Shown here piece after piece: positions 34,729 through 44,454 of a DNA stretch of 64,000 nt. Source of the stretch: Bacteroidia bacterium (GTDB taxonomy: Bacteria; Bacteroidota; Bacteroidia; J057; JAIXKT01); NCBI GenBank assembly GCA_026932145.1, contig JAIXKT010000044.1, positions 47,770 to 111,769 of the forward strand. The letters are read 5' to 3'. The notes under the pieces are model-generated. The model was not told the origin of the DNA. It made no database searches and worked only from the letters and a program-made list of their open reading frames with translations. Position 1 is the first letter of the stretch. The number at the start of each line of letters is the position of its first letter. Both the position numbers and the translations under genes were made by a program.

Positions 34729-37536
34729 ATGGCTAAAAGTATATTATTGCTATCTGAACCCTTTTATGAAGACGGTTACATTATCACAAGTGGATATGCG
34801 AATTTTTTTGCCCACATTGATTCAGAAAGTAATAGGCGTTTTTATTTATTTACATTGTATGCAGGTGAGTGGTTTCCGGCTGCTTGGGCAGATACCGGAG
34901 AACTATCTTTTGAGGTAGTTCCCGGCCTGCAAGCTACCATTACTCCCCAAAAATTATCCGAAAACCCAAAGCCGCAAATAGAAAAATGGCTCTCTATTTT
35001 AGATAAAAATGTTATTTCAAAACTTTTAGACAGGCCGTCTCCTCAGCATAATATCTATAACTACGGAAACTACACTTTACAAGGAATCATTTATATTAAA
35101 TCCGCTATTTCTTGGGTTACAAGTGATTGTCAAGAGGCTTTATTTGGTGGCCTCGAATTAATGCCCTTAGAACAGCCTTTTCCTTTAACGACTCACGCCT
35201 TCGTGGAGCTTCCTGAAGAATGTAGCTGCACGTTCAAAGAGGTAACAGATAAAAATGATTTGCTGGCGGGAGTAGCCAATTTGCAGCTATTGCTAACACC
35301 ACTATTAACGCTGCATATCCAAAAGCTGACAACCATAGAAAGCTACCAAATTACGCAGCAGGCAGAATTTCAGAAAGAAAAAACCCAAATAGCGTTAGCT
35401 CAGTTTACCGCTATTTTAAGACCGGAAATAGCTGCCGAAATAGAGCACCTTAAAATAGACCAGACCGATGATTATTTATTTGAAGCCTGTTATTTTGTGG
35501 GGAAACAATTGGGCATAAAAGTACGAGACCCTGCAAGTGGTGCTCAGGGAAATATCTTTTCGATAGAGTATTTACAAGAAATAGCTCGTTTTTCGCGGTT
35601 TCGGATACGGGAAGTGTATCTAAGACCAAACTGGTGGCGAAATATCTCTGAACCTATTTTAGTATTCCAGACGGCTGATAAACTTCCGGTTGCTATCTTG
35701 ATAGAACCCAAAGACAAGTTCGTTTATTTCCCAAATACCAATCAAAAAATCCCCTTGACCGAAGAGTTTGTAAAAAAACTCAACTCGTTTGGATACTCAT
35801 TTTACCGGTCATTTCCTTATAAGAAGTTGGCTGCAAAGGATTTACTATATTTCGGCCTTTTTGGAATTCAGCGAGAATTATATCGAGTATTGGGAGTTTC
35901 GGCTATTGCCGGTCTATTAGGTATGGCTGTTCCGATAGCTGTTGGCTTTTTGTATGACTATGCCATACCTCATGCTGATTTTAATGCATTGGTTATTATC
36001 AGCACCATGCTTTGTGCAGTCGCTATTTCACAATGGTTGTTGGAACTTACCCGTTCTTTTTCTTTGCAGCGAATAGAAGCCCGAATGGATACCTCGCTGC
36101 AAGCGGCTGTTTGGGATAGAGTACTGTCATTGCCCATTACATTTTTCAGGAACTACACCGCAGGCGATTTAGTGGAGCGTTCCTTAGCCATTAGCCACAT
36201 CCGAAAATTATTATCCGGTTGGGTTGTTACTGGGTTGCTAAACGGAATTTTTTCGGCATTTAATTTTATTTTGCTGTTTGTGTACAATCCTAAGTTTGCC
36301 TTAGGCGCGCTGATATTAACTTGCTTAGCAATTGCGGTACTCAGTATTTTGAATTTTTATCAGGTGATGTTGCAGCGTAAGGTAATGGCGATTTCGGGTT
36401 ACTTAACGGGGGTAGTGTTTCAGTTAATTTCTGGGGTGTCAAAGCTAAAATCTGCCGGAGCAGAGGTACGGGCTTTTGCGCATTGGGCAAGTCAGTATTC
36501 TGACCTCAAAAAGCAGATATACAAAACCCGTGCATTGGGAAGATGGCAACATTTAATCCAAGAAGTTGTTCCGTTAATAGGTGTTTTCTTTCTATACTAT
36601 TTGGTTAGCAGAGAGATAGCCATACCCAAAACAGCACTTAACACGGGTTATTTTTTAGCCTTCTCCGCGGCATTTAGTATTTTTCTATACAGTGCTATTA
36701 CGTTAAGCCAGTTAGTTTTTCAGGTGTTAGAAATAATTCCCACATTTGAGCGAGCTAAGCCGATTTTAACAACTCTGCCGGAGGTGCTGGCAACTTCGGC
36801 AGTTCAAAGTAAACTTTTGGGGCAAATAGATTTAAACCACGTTAGCTTTCGTTATTCTCCTGATAGTCCCTATATTTTACAAGATATTTCTATAAGCATA
36901 GCTCGTGGAGAATATGTTGCGGTTGTGGGGCCGTCAGGGTCAGGGAAATCAACATTACTGCGACTTTTATTAGGGTTTGAAAAGCCTGAATCAGGCTCAA
37001 TATTTTATGACGGGCAAGACCTAAGCACATTAGACCCAAGTTTTATGCGTAAACAAATTGGGGTTGTGCTACAAGACGGAAAGTTATTACCTGACGATAT
37101 TTACCGAAACATCGTTGGTGCATCCAACATTAGCCGAGATGCAGCTTGGGAAGCCATTCGCTTAGCTGGTATGGAAGACGACGTCAAGCAAATGCCTATG
37201 GGGCTTAACACAATTATCAGTGAAGGTGGCGGAACGCTATCCGGCGGGCAACGCCAACGAATTATGATAGCAAGAGCTTTGGTAAGAAAACCCGCTATAC
37301 TCTTCTTTGATGAAGCCACCAGCGCCTTAGACAACATAAGCCAAAGAACCGTTACCCAAACCTTAGATAACCTGCGAGTAACCCGAATCGTGATTGCACA
37401 TAGGCTCAGCACAATCACCCAAGTAGATAGAATAATCGTGGTAGATAAAGGTAAAATTGTCCAAAATGGTAGCTATGACGAACTGCTAAATCAACCCGGG
37501 CTTTTTCAAGAACTGGCAAAAAGACAAATAACCTAA
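34729..37536 (+). CDS. NHLM-type bacteriocin ABC exporter (permease/ATPase fusion)
   Basis: 935 residues. Residues 1-380 are soluble and of the type seen in NHLM ABC2 exporters (DYLFEACYFVGKQLGIKVRD, PNWWRNISEPILVFQTADKL). A six-helix ABC exporter core follows (about 385-690), then an ATPase with Walker A GPSGSGKST near 733, LSGGQ near 837 and FFDEATSALD near 857. It lacks a C39 peptidase, so leader cleavage would need another protein. It should export a peptide across the inner membrane. No precursor, partner ABC gene or modification enzyme is adjacent; the best precursor candidate is at 16597. It ends 12 bp from the convergent M16 gene. Confidence 0.85.
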   Translation: MAKSILLLSEPFYEDGYIITSGYANFFAHIDSESNRRFYLFTLYAGEWFPAAWADTGELSFEVVPGLQATITPQKLSENPKPQIEKWLSILDKNVISKLLDRPSPQHNIYNYGNYTLQGIIYIKSAISWVTSDCQEALFGGLELMPLEQPFPLTTHAFVELPEECSCTFKEVTDKNDLLAGVANLQLLLTPLLTLHIQKLTTIESYQITQQAEFQKEKTQIALAQFTAILRPEIAAEIEHLKIDQTDDYLFEACYFVGKQLGIKVRDPASGAQGNIFSIEYLQEIARFSRFRIREVYLRPNWWRNISEPILVFQTADKLPVAILIEPKDKFVYFPNTNQKIPLTEEFVKKLNSFGYSFYRSFPYKKLAAKDLLYFGLFGIQRELYRVLGVSAIAGLLGMAVPIAVGFLYDYAIPHADFNALVIISTMLCAVAISQWLLELTRSFSLQRIEARMDTSLQAAVWDRVLSLPITFFRNYTAGDLVERSLAISHIRKLLSGWVVTGLLNGIFSAFNFILLFVYNPKFALGALILTCLAIAVLSILNFYQVMLQRKVMAISGYLTGVVFQLISGVSKLKSAGAEVRAFAHWASQYSDLKKQIYKTRALGRWQHLIQEVVPLIGVFFLYYLVSREIAIPKTALNTGYFLAFSAAFSIFLYSAITLSQLVFQVLEIIPTFERAKPILTTLPEVLATSAVQSKLLGQIDLNHVSFRYSPDSPYILQDISISIARGEYVAVVGPSGSGKSTLLRLLLGFEKPESGSIFYDGQDLSTLDPSFMRKQIGVVLQDGKLLPDDIYRNIVGASNISRDAAWEAIRLAGMEDDVKQMPMGLNTIISEGGGTLSGGQRQRIMIARALVRKPAILFFDEATSALDNISQRTVTQTLDNLRVTRIVIAHRLSTITQVDRIIVVDKGKIVQNGSYDELLNQPGLFQELAKRQIT

Positions 37537-37548
37537 CCCCTAAAAGGA

Positions 37549-38841
37549 TTAATTTTCGCCTGCAATACCGGAAACAACTATTCGCATCTCATTGATATTC
37601 AGGTATTTTTGACAAACTCGCTGAATATCTTCCGGTGTTATAGAACGCACAATCTCGTAAGCCTCTTTCCAATCTTCATCGGATAGGCTATTTACCCACT
37701 GCGTTAAAAATAGGTCGGAAATTTGAAATGGAGTTTCTTGATTACTTAACATTCTGCCTAAGAGATAGTTTGCTGCGATTTCTAATTCAGCCTTAGGAAC
37801 TAACTCTTGCTGAAGCCGAACTGTCTCTAACTCGATTTCTGTTAAGGTCTTGCTTACATATTCATGGGCAGTTTCTGTTTGGATAATCCACATACCGTTA
37901 TATTTATAGCATTGCAAGCTGGATCCTATTCCGTAAGTATATCCTTTTTCTTCACGGATATTTTTCATTAATCTGGAGCCAAAAAAGCCTCCAAACAAGG
38001 TATTTGCTAAACGCAGGGTGTGATAATCTGGGTGATTCCGCTTAAATAGCGGAAGAGCTATCCGAATGGTGCTTTGCATAGTATCCGACACAGGGTGGTA
38101 AATAACGCCCGGTTTTTCTGCCTCCGGAGGATTTAAGCCAGCAGAAACCGTATTGGTTTCCCAAACAGGAAGCTGGGAAACCATATTATCACATTGCCGA
38201 ACAAGGGTATCTTCATCAAAATGCCCAACAGCAATTAAGGTTAAATTATTTGTATGAAAAGTTTCTTTGTGATAATCAATTAATTGTGATAATTCTATCG
38301 GAGAAAGTTCGGCTTCGCCGATATGCCGACCATACGGGTGGTTTTTGCCCCAAATCAAATGTCCGCTCAATCTACGTGCCCAATAGCTTGATTTTCTTGT
38401 ATCTACCTGAATCGCTTGTTTTGACCGAGTTATCATCAAGTTAAATTCATCTTCAGGGAAAGTAGGGCACACTAAAATCTCTTGCAAAACTGGCAGTGTC
38501 TGCTGAAGCTGTTTTTCTAACGAACTTAAACTAAAACGAATTGTTTCAAAGCCGGTTTCAATTCCAAGTGAAACGCCGTAAAAATCAAATTGTTCCGATA
38601 ATGCTGCACTGCTGTAAGATTTCGTCCCTTCATTCATCATTTTAGGCGTAAACAAAGAAACACCGGGCAGTTGCTCAAAACAATATCCCCCCTGAAAAAC
38701 CACCTGCAGCTCAACAATAGGCTGTTTACCATGTTGAATGCAATATAATTTTACACCTTTTGATAAAGTATGACAATTTACTTTTGGGAACGGAATAAAT
38801 TGTATGGGTTGTATCGGCGGCGGCGCAGTTCTGTCTAACAT
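37549..38841 (-). CDS. M16 (insulinase) family protein, apparently non-catalytic
   Basis: 430 residues with the two-lobed M16 layout, including NIREEKGYTYGIGSSLQCY and LLGRMLSNQETPFQ. At the position of the HxxEH zinc motif it reads GVSLFTPKMMNEGTKSYSS, with no such motif, so it is likely the inactive partner of a heterodimeric M16 protease. No signal peptide. The active partner is not in the window. Confidence 0.87.
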   Translation of the reverse strand: MLDRTAPPPIQPIQFIPFPKVNCHTLSKGVKLYCIQHGKQPIVELQVVFQGGYCFEQLPGVSLFTPKMMNEGTKSYSSAALSEQFDFYGVSLGIETGFETIRFSLSSLEKQLQQTLPVLQEILVCPTFPEDEFNLMITRSKQAIQVDTRKSSYWARRLSGHLIWGKNHPYGRHIGEAELSPIELSQLIDYHKETFHTNNLTLIAVGHFDEDTLVRQCDNMVSQLPVWETNTVSAGLNPPEAEKPGVIYHPVSDTMQSTIRIALPLFKRNHPDYHTLRLANTLFGGFFGSRLMKNIREEKGYTYGIGSSLQCYKYNGMWIIQTETAHEYVSKTLTEIELETVRLQQELVPKAELEIAANYLLGRMLSNQETPFQISDLFLTQWVNSLSDEDWKEAYEIVRSITPEDIQRVCQKYLNINEMRIVVSGIAGEN

Positions 38842-38940
38842 AGTTTAGAAAGTCGCGAAACTACATATTTTGAAAGGGTAAACAAAGATTTATCTATGAT
38901 AGGTTGCTAAATACCGAAAAATAGTCCGGCAATATATCTC

Positions 38941-39891
38941 CTAAAAATGGGAAGACGAACTGGTAGTTTCCGGCGTAGGCTTCTGCTGTTTGATAAGTGA
39001 AAACTGCCTTGAAATGTTAAAACCAAATCGAAATTGCCCCCTAAGCCAGTTCGATTGTGTGTATGCTAAATAACTGTTTTCTACGATTGCCGGTGCATTG
39101 GTAAAATTTACAGAAAATATGTGGCCACCGGTTTCAAATTCTAACCCTAAACCGAACGGCGGATAATATTGCTTATTACCCAAAGCATCTTTTTTGGAAT
39201 TTCTGAATGAAGAAAATAAATGATAATAATCTGCTACAACCACAAACCGTTTGGTGATTTTAAAACGAAGTCCTAAACCGATGGAAATCAGGCTTTTGCT
39301 GTCTTCTGTGTCATAAATATAATTTCGATACAGCCAAGCAGGAGCTATCTGTACCGAAAGCCTATTGGAAAACTTTCGGGCGATAAGTGTTTCAAAAAAG
39401 TAAGAAAACCGATGAATGTATTTTGGAAAATTATGGGGGTCTTTAGGGGTTGTGCTGAATCCGGTATTCGCTAAAACGGTAACGGATACAGGGACTTTAT
39501 TGTCCATAGTTTGTCTAAAAACTCGGTATTTTAAATATCCGTCTAACAGTTGGTTAAACTTACTGCGCCCGAAGCCGGCACAAAATCTATCTGAGATACC
39601 GTATTCCAATGCGATGCGAATATCTGTGGAGTTATCAAAGCCAAAAAAGGTATTAGGGCCTCCATAGCTGCCGGCGGCATCTCCAAAGCGGTGCGTAATA
39701 CGAAAATCCAACTGACCCCGCCGCACCACCTCTATTGAATGTGCGTTGATTAGCCGAGTAGTCTTAAACGAAGCGATAACCGGTTCACCTTTCGCATAAT
39801 CACCGTCCGGCAGCATCTTTAACAAGCTATCCTGCGAAAAAACATCCCAATAAAACCAGCAAAAACCAATAAAAAGCACAAAAAAACGCAT
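38941..39891 (-). CDS. DUF5777 family outer-membrane beta-barrel protein
   Basis: 316 residues with signal peptide (MRFFVLFIGFCWFYWDVFSQ) and alternating beta strands such as SIEVVRRGQLDFRITHRFGD, DIRIALEYGISDRFCAGFGR and RFKITKRFVVVADYYHLFSS. The pattern fits DUF5777, common in Bacteroidota next to YceI-type genes. It starts 4 bp after the YceI gene, so the two form an operon. Role unknown; a porin or binding barrel is inference. Confidence 0.8.
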   Translation of the reverse strand: MRFFVLFIGFCWFYWDVFSQDSLLKMLPDGDYAKGEPVIASFKTTRLINAHSIEVVRRGQLDFRITHRFGDAAGSYGGPNTFFGFDNSTDIRIALEYGISDRFCAGFGRSKFNQLLDGYLKYRVFRQTMDNKVPVSVTVLANTGFSTTPKDPHNFPKYIHRFSYFFETLIARKFSNRLSVQIAPAWLYRNYIYDTEDSKSLISIGLGLRFKITKRFVVVADYYHLFSSFRNSKKDALGNKQYYPPFGLGLEFETGGHIFSVNFTNAPAIVENSYLAYTQSNWLRGQFRFGFNISRQFSLIKQQKPTPETTSSSSHF

Positions 39892-39894
39892 GAT

Positions 39895-40449
39895 TTACTG
39901 CTTCGGTGGTGAATACGGCAGCATCTTAGCCTTCAAAGAAACGTCAATACGCTCAGCAATCTTTTGAAATACAATTTTGGGAATGGTGATGTTGTGGTTT
40001 ACCAACAACACATCAAATTTTGAATCTAAGGATATTTTATCCGGCTCTACTTTAAGTGTTCCGGATAAAGTTCGGTCTTGGGTTACGCCGTGTATAGTTA
40101 GTTTTCCGGTTGCGGTAACTTGATATTTTCCGGATTTACGCCAATCTATGGGATCATTAATTTTTCCGGAAAAAGTTCCATAAGGAAACTTTTCGCTTTC
40201 CATATAATTTTCATTAAAATGCTCTTGCATCAGTTCTTTTTGAAATTTAAAGGACTTTATCCCGATTTTAACTGCAATCTCATTGGTTTCAGTGTCTATC
40301 AAGATGCCGGCTGTTTGGGAAATAGCTTTGATGTTTTCTAAAGGTGCATCAGAGAAAAAGGAAACTTCTGCGGATTGTGATGACCAATATTTTTGGGCAA
40401 AGGATTCAGCCCTCAAACTCAATAGGCAAAGTAATATAAAAAATCTCAT
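39895..40449 (-). CDS. YceI-like domain protein, secreted
   Basis: 184 residues with a Sec signal (LLCLLSLRAESFAQ) and a lipocalin-like YceI barrel: AEVSFFSDAPLENIKAISQT, FKFQKELMQEHFNENYMES, KYPYGTF-like EKFPYGTFSGKI, GKLTIHGVTQDRTLSGTL. YceI proteins bind isoprenoid-type lipids. First gene of a two-gene operon with the DUF5777 barrel. Confidence 0.88.
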   Translation of the reverse strand: MRFFILLCLLSLRAESFAQKYWSSQSAEVSFFSDAPLENIKAISQTAGILIDTETNEIAVKIGIKSFKFQKELMQEHFNENYMESEKFPYGTFSGKINDPIDWRKSGKYQVTATGKLTIHGVTQDRTLSGTLKVEPDKISLDSKFDVLLVNHNITIPKIVFQKIAERIDVSLKAKMLPYSPPKQ

Positions 40450-40694
40450 TAGTGGCTGGATTTTTGGCTGCTAAAATAAGCCCAAAAGAAGACGTTTTTT
40501 TAGCTTATTTGCAAATTTACACAAAATTCACCCAATCATGCTGACTATTGTTATGGTTCGGAAAATATGAAATTATTGTTCATAATGCCAAATGTCAATT
40601 AATAAAGAAACCGGAAAATATAACCATAGCATTATTTTAGGCAGATTTTCTTTTGTGTAAGGAGAGTTGGAATCTGTTTATTTTTGGGTTTATG

Positions 40695-40725
40695 TTTGCG
40701 ATATTAGATAGTTTTTTTAATTTTG
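40695..40725 (+). promoter_or_regulatory. Promoter of tRNA-His
   Basis: -33 TTTG at 40695-40698 and -7 TAATTTTG at 40718-40725 with a 19-bp gap, 12 bases before the tRNA. The rest of the 288-bp gap upstream (40450-40694) shows nothing I can name. Confidence 0.65.
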
Positions 40726-40737
40726 CAGCCCAGAAAC

Positions 40738-40812
40738 GGTAGGTGTAGCTCAGTTGGTTAGAGCATCAGATTGTGGCTCTGAAGGCCGTCGGTTCGATTC
40801 CGATCACTTACC
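40738..40812 (+). tRNA. tRNA-His (GTG)
   Basis: Anticodon loop TTGTGGC with GTG, acceptor GTAGGTG / CACTTAC (one G-T pair), T arm GTCGGTTCGATTCCGATC. The extra 5' G at 40738 opposite C73 at 40812 is the histidine identity pair. CCA is not encoded. Confidence 0.96.
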
Positions 40813-40824
40813 CTAAATCATTGT

Positions 40825-41502
40825 ATGTTAGGTTATTTGTTAGACCTAATATATCCTCAAGTATGCGTTATTTGCAGGAATGGGCTGAATAAACAAGAAA
40901 AAGAAATTTGTTTATCCTGTTTATTTGGTATAGAGCAAACTCGGTATCATCTTCGGCCTGAAAATAATGAGTTATATATGCGCTTTGCGGGAAAAGTACT
41001 AATTCAAAAAGCAGCGTGTTGTTTTTATTTTGACCCTAAAGGTTCTCTTCAGAAAGCTCTACACGCCTTAAAATATGATAATACTCCGGAGGTTGGTGTA
41101 ACATTTGGCAGGTTTTACGGCTCTATTTTGCAAGATTCTGATTTTCTAAACGGCATAGATACTTTAATACCCATTCCACTGCATCCAACAAAACTTATCA
41201 AACGCAGGTACAATCAATCTGAAAAAATTGCATCTGGGATTAGTGAAATAACGAAGATTCCGGTAAATACAGATACGTTAATTCGCCAACAAGCCACGGA
41301 AAGCCAAACTAAAAAAACCAGAATTGAGCGCTGGCAAAACACGTCCGATGTCTTTCAAGTTGTTCACAACCTCACTGGCCATATTGCGCTGGTAGATGAC
41401 GTTGTAACAACCGGTTCAACATTGGTTTCTGCGGCGCAAACTTGCTTAAATGCCGGTGTAAAAGTCTCTATAATCGCACTCGCAACACCCAGACAATTTT
41501 AA
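40825..41502 (+). CDS. ComF family phosphoribosyltransferase-like protein
   Basis: 225 residues. N-terminal zinc-type cysteines (CVICRNGLNKQEKEICLSC), middle LIPIPLHPTKLIKRRYNQSE and PRPP-binding loop IALVDDVVTTGSTL. ComF proteins act in DNA uptake in competent bacteria; the role in Bacteroidota is unsettled. It begins 12 bp after tRNA-His, so it may be co-transcribed with it. Confidence 0.92.
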   Translation: MLGYLLDLIYPQVCVICRNGLNKQEKEICLSCLFGIEQTRYHLRPENNELYMRFAGKVLIQKAACCFYFDPKGSLQKALHALKYDNTPEVGVTFGRFYGSILQDSDFLNGIDTLIPIPLHPTKLIKRRYNQSEKIASGISEITKIPVNTDTLIRQQATESQTKKTRIERWQNTSDVFQVVHNLTGHIALVDDVVTTGSTLVSAAQTCLNAGVKVSIIALATPRQF

Positions 41503-41518
41503 AAACAATCATTGTCAG

Positions 41519-42409
41519 TTAGTTAGCGATTAAAAAAAATATATCGTGTACTATAAATGACAGTAATCCTGAAACCATAATCCATTTGAGTAATCTACTC
41601 TGAGCACTAAAGTCGGTGTTTTTAACAGATTTTGTAAGTTTTCTAAAAACGAATATTATCGGAATTTGTACAAATATCAAGGATAAAACCAGATATTGCC
41701 AGTCGTAATGCGATAAAATAAATGGTAAGTTGCACAAAACCAATAATATAACGTAAGCATATTTTAGCACAGAAACTGTTCCGGCAATACCTAATTGTAT
41801 TGGCAATGTTTCTAAATTAGCACTTACATCTCCCGGAATATCTTCTACGTCTTTAGTAATCTCCCGAATGAGGGTTGTCCAAAAAGCAAATACGGCCAGC
41901 CATATCAGTGTTTTGGTAAAGTGAGCCAGCATTGCGGCGCTAATAACTACTAAGGCTGATAGTAGGCTGATTAACAAATTACCAATAGCATTTTTACGCT
42001 TAAATACGTATGCATAAGCATATAAAGCAATCAACGCGAAGCCGTCTAAGACTTGAAATTTCCAAGGAAACTGAAGGCTAATTCCAATGATTAACCCGCA
42101 CACAAGGTTGTAAAATGTCCAAACTTTTTTGGGGGAAAGATGTACACTAACAATAGTTCGCTTCGGTCTGTTAATTCTATCTATTTTATAATCAAAAATA
42201 TCGTTTATCCAATAGCCGGAAGCCGTAATCAATATCAACACAACTCCCTGTGCCCAAAAAAGGTATTGTTGGATGAACTGGAAGCTATGATAGCTGGCTA
42301 TCCAAGCGCAGGTAATATAAATCAGGATGCTGATTAATACATTTACCGGGCGGCTAAGCCAAAAGAGCCAGTATAAATCTTGGAGAGGATTCTGTAACCG
42401 GCGTTTCAC
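41519..42409 (-). CDS. UbiA-family prenyltransferase
   Basis: 296 residues with eight or nine hydrophobic helices and two Asp-rich motifs: NDIFDYKIDRINRP (first) and REITKDVEDIPGD (second), which bind prenyl diphosphate through Mg. The set resembles geranylgeranylglycerol-phosphate synthases and chlorophyll/menaquinone types; the acceptor cannot be fixed. The start is GTG at 42409, sharing one base with the stop of the upstream adenosyltransferase gene (TAGTG). Confidence 0.88.
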   Translation of the reverse strand: MKRRLQNPLQDLYWLFWLSRPVNVLISILIYITCAWIASYHSFQFIQQYLFWAQGVVLILITASGYWINDIFDYKIDRINRPKRTIVSVHLSPKKVWTFYNLVCGLIIGISLQFPWKFQVLDGFALIALYAYAYVFKRKNAIGNLLISLLSALVVISAAMLAHFTKTLIWLAVFAFWTTLIREITKDVEDIPGDVSANLETLPIQLGIAGTVSVLKYAYVILLVLCNLPFILSHYDWQYLVLSLIFVQIPIIFVFRKLTKSVKNTDFSAQSRLLKWIMVSGLLSFIVHDIFFLIAN

Positions 42410-42957
42410 TACTTATTAGGTTGCCAAAGGATTTCTTGGCCACCGGAGCGGTGATTCAGAATACGAGAATATACAAAAAGCCAGTCTGAGAGCCGGTTTA
42501 AGAAGGGCAAAATAATGGGGGAGATTTCGGCTATTTCAGCTAAACTAACACACAATCGTTCCGCCCTACGGCAAACGCACCTCGCTATATGTGCGTAAGA
42601 TGCGGCCAAGCATCCTCCCGGCAAGATAAAGTTCTTCAATGCCGGCAAACTCTCCTCCCATGTATCTATCGAGTTTTCTAACTCTTCAATCAGAAAACTA
42701 TCTAAATCCGGTAAGTGCATTTTGTTTTTTTCAGGACCAGCAGCCAAGCAAGAACCAATGTTAAACAATTGATTTTGAATTTTTTGTATCAACTCGCTTT
42801 CTTTTAGAATGGTATTTTGATCTCTCAAGACCCCAAACCAAGAATTTAACTCATCAATAGTTCCGTAACATTCTACTCGCAGATGATTTTTAGGTACTCT
42901 GGTTCCGCCAATCAATGACGTAGTTCCGGTATCTCCTTTTTTAGTATATATTTTCAT
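42409..42957 (-). CDS. Cob(I)alamin adenosyltransferase, PduO type
   Basis: 182 residues. N-terminal ATP loop KIYTKKGDTGTTSLIGGTRV, then VECYGTIDELNSWFGVLRDQ, FILPGGCLAASYAHIARCVC with RRAERLCVSL, and LNRLSDWLFVYSR. It makes adenosylcobalamin from cob(I)alamin and ATP. Coupled by one-base overlap to the ubiA-like gene. Confidence 0.95.
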   Translation of the reverse strand: MKIYTKKGDTGTTSLIGGTRVPKNHLRVECYGTIDELNSWFGVLRDQNTILKESELIQKIQNQLFNIGSCLAAGPEKNKMHLPDLDSFLIEELENSIDTWEESLPALKNFILPGGCLAASYAHIARCVCRRAERLCVSLAEIAEISPIILPFLNRLSDWLFVYSRILNHRSGGQEILWQPNK

Positions 42958-43104
42958 TTACAGACAACGAACTCATTCAGAGTTCTTATGTTATCCAACA
43001 AAGTGTTCCCAAAAAAAGTTTTTTAGTAAACTATTATCTAATAGGCCTTTTATCTAAATTATTCAAAATAACAATTGTATAATCTGCTAAATTAGTTATT
43101 TAGA

Positions 43105-43476
43105 TTAGCAAGCTATTGTGTTATTTTGTGCGATATACAAGGCTTTTGTGTAGCTGTGGGCTAAGCGGGCGACTTCGTCTATCAGTTCAAATAGAGACTC
43201 TGTATCAGGAACCCCTAAGTCTTTGGATAAGATTATTAGGTAGCGTAAACAATCTATATGAACAGATGTGTTTTCGAGGGATTTAATTTTTTGTGTTCGT
43301 TCTTTTCTCTTATAGCCTTCTATCACTCCGGTGGCTATTAGGAGAGCTGTTTTTTCGATTTCGTCGGCGAATACGGGATTATTTTTCTCTACCCAGCGAA
43401 TTATTTCTTGGGTTAGCTGGTGTGCACGTTGCCATACGATTAAGTCTTCAAAGGTTTTAGGTGGTTTCCGTTCCAT
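43105..43476 (-). CDS. Four-helix-bundle protein (23S rRNA intervening-sequence family)
   Basis: 123 residues. FEDLIVWQRAHQLTQEIIRW at the N-terminus, a central ALLIATGVIEGYKRKER and C-terminal ELIDEVARLAHSYTKALY match the S23/TIGR02436 family. Often found within 23S rRNA inserts or as free single genes; function unknown. Here it is free-standing, with ~147 bp of AT-rich DNA downstream in which I see nothing. Confidence 0.88.
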   Translation of the reverse strand: MERKPPKTFEDLIVWQRAHQLTQEIIRWVEKNNPVFADEIEKTALLIATGVIEGYKRKERTQKIKSLENTSVHIDCLRYLIILSKDLGVPDTESLFELIDEVARLAHSYTKALYIAQNNTIAC

Positions 43477-43571
43477 TGCTTATTTTCTAATTAAGTTGTC
43501 GTCAGTATTTACTCGCAAATAAAAGCAAAAAAATCATACTCTTATGCGTAATTTGAAAATTTATTTTTTGT

Positions 43572-44390
43572 TTATACAAAAAAGTCTGGGATTAGCTCCA
43601 TTCCGGGCTGAACTGCATATTTTTGAAGTTCGGATTCGGTCATTCCTTGATTTTTCAGGATTTCTTCATCAATAAAGAAGTTACCGGTTGTAGCAGTGGG
43701 TTGGTTTAAAATCCAGTAGGCTGCGTCAGCCATAATTTCAGGGATTCTGCTTCTTTTTACGATTTCGTCTCCGCCCAGTAGATTTTGGACTGCTGCGGTA
43801 GCTATTGCTGTTTTAGGCCAAAGCGCATTGATAGCAACTTTTCCGCGAAATTCTTCTGCCATGCCTAAGACACACATACTCATTCCGTATTTAGCCATTG
43901 TGTAGGCTACGTGGTTGGCAAACCACTTAGGGTCCATGTTAAGCGGTGGAGATAAGTTTAAAATATGGGGAGATTCGCTTTTAAGCAGGTGAGGCAGGCA
44001 AGTGTAGCTACATAGGTATGTTCCGCGAGCATTGATTTGGTTCATCAGGTCATACTTTTTTAGCGGCGTTTGTAGGGTTGGGGTTAGGCTGATAGCACTC
44101 GCGTTGTTGATTAAAATATCTATTTTACCGAATGTTTCAAGTGTTTTTTCTACGGCTGTTTGCACTTGGTCTTCAAAGCGAATATCTACGACAAGTGGTA
44201 GTGCTTTTCCGCCGGCTTCTTCTATTTCTTGGGCAGCTGTGTAAATGGTTCCGGGTAGTTTTGGATTAGGGTCTGCTGTTTTCGCAGCAATTACTATGTT
44301 AGCGCCATCTAAGGCTGCTTTTTTGGCAATTGCTAAACCTATTCCGCGGGAACCACCGGTTACAAATATCGTTTTTCCTCTTAAACTCAT
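43572..44390 (-). CDS. Short-chain dehydrogenase/reductase (HSDL2-like)
   Basis: 272 residues. Cofactor motif FVTGGSRGIGLAIAKKA, DILINNASAISLTPTL, catalytic Ser in LNLSPPLNMDPKW and YxxxK in AYTMAKYGMSM. The sequence around ALWPKTAIATAAVQNLLGGD resembles human HSDL2-type SDRs. Substrate unknown. Confidence 0.9.
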   Translation of the reverse strand: MSLRGKTIFVTGGSRGIGLAIAKKAALDGANIVIAAKTADPNPKLPGTIYTAAQEIEEAGGKALPLVVDIRFEDQVQTAVEKTLETFGKIDILINNASAISLTPTLQTPLKKYDLMNQINARGTYLCSYTCLPHLLKSESPHILNLSPPLNMDPKWFANHVAYTMAKYGMSMCVLGMAEEFRGKVAINALWPKTAIATAAVQNLLGGDEIVKRSRIPEIMADAAYWILNQPTATTGNFFIDEEILKNQGMTESELQKYAVQPGMELIPDFFV

Positions 44391-44454
44391 TCTTTTACAA
44401 AATTATGTGATTTTTTTATTCAATTTCTCCAAACTTTATCAGAAAAACAAAACT

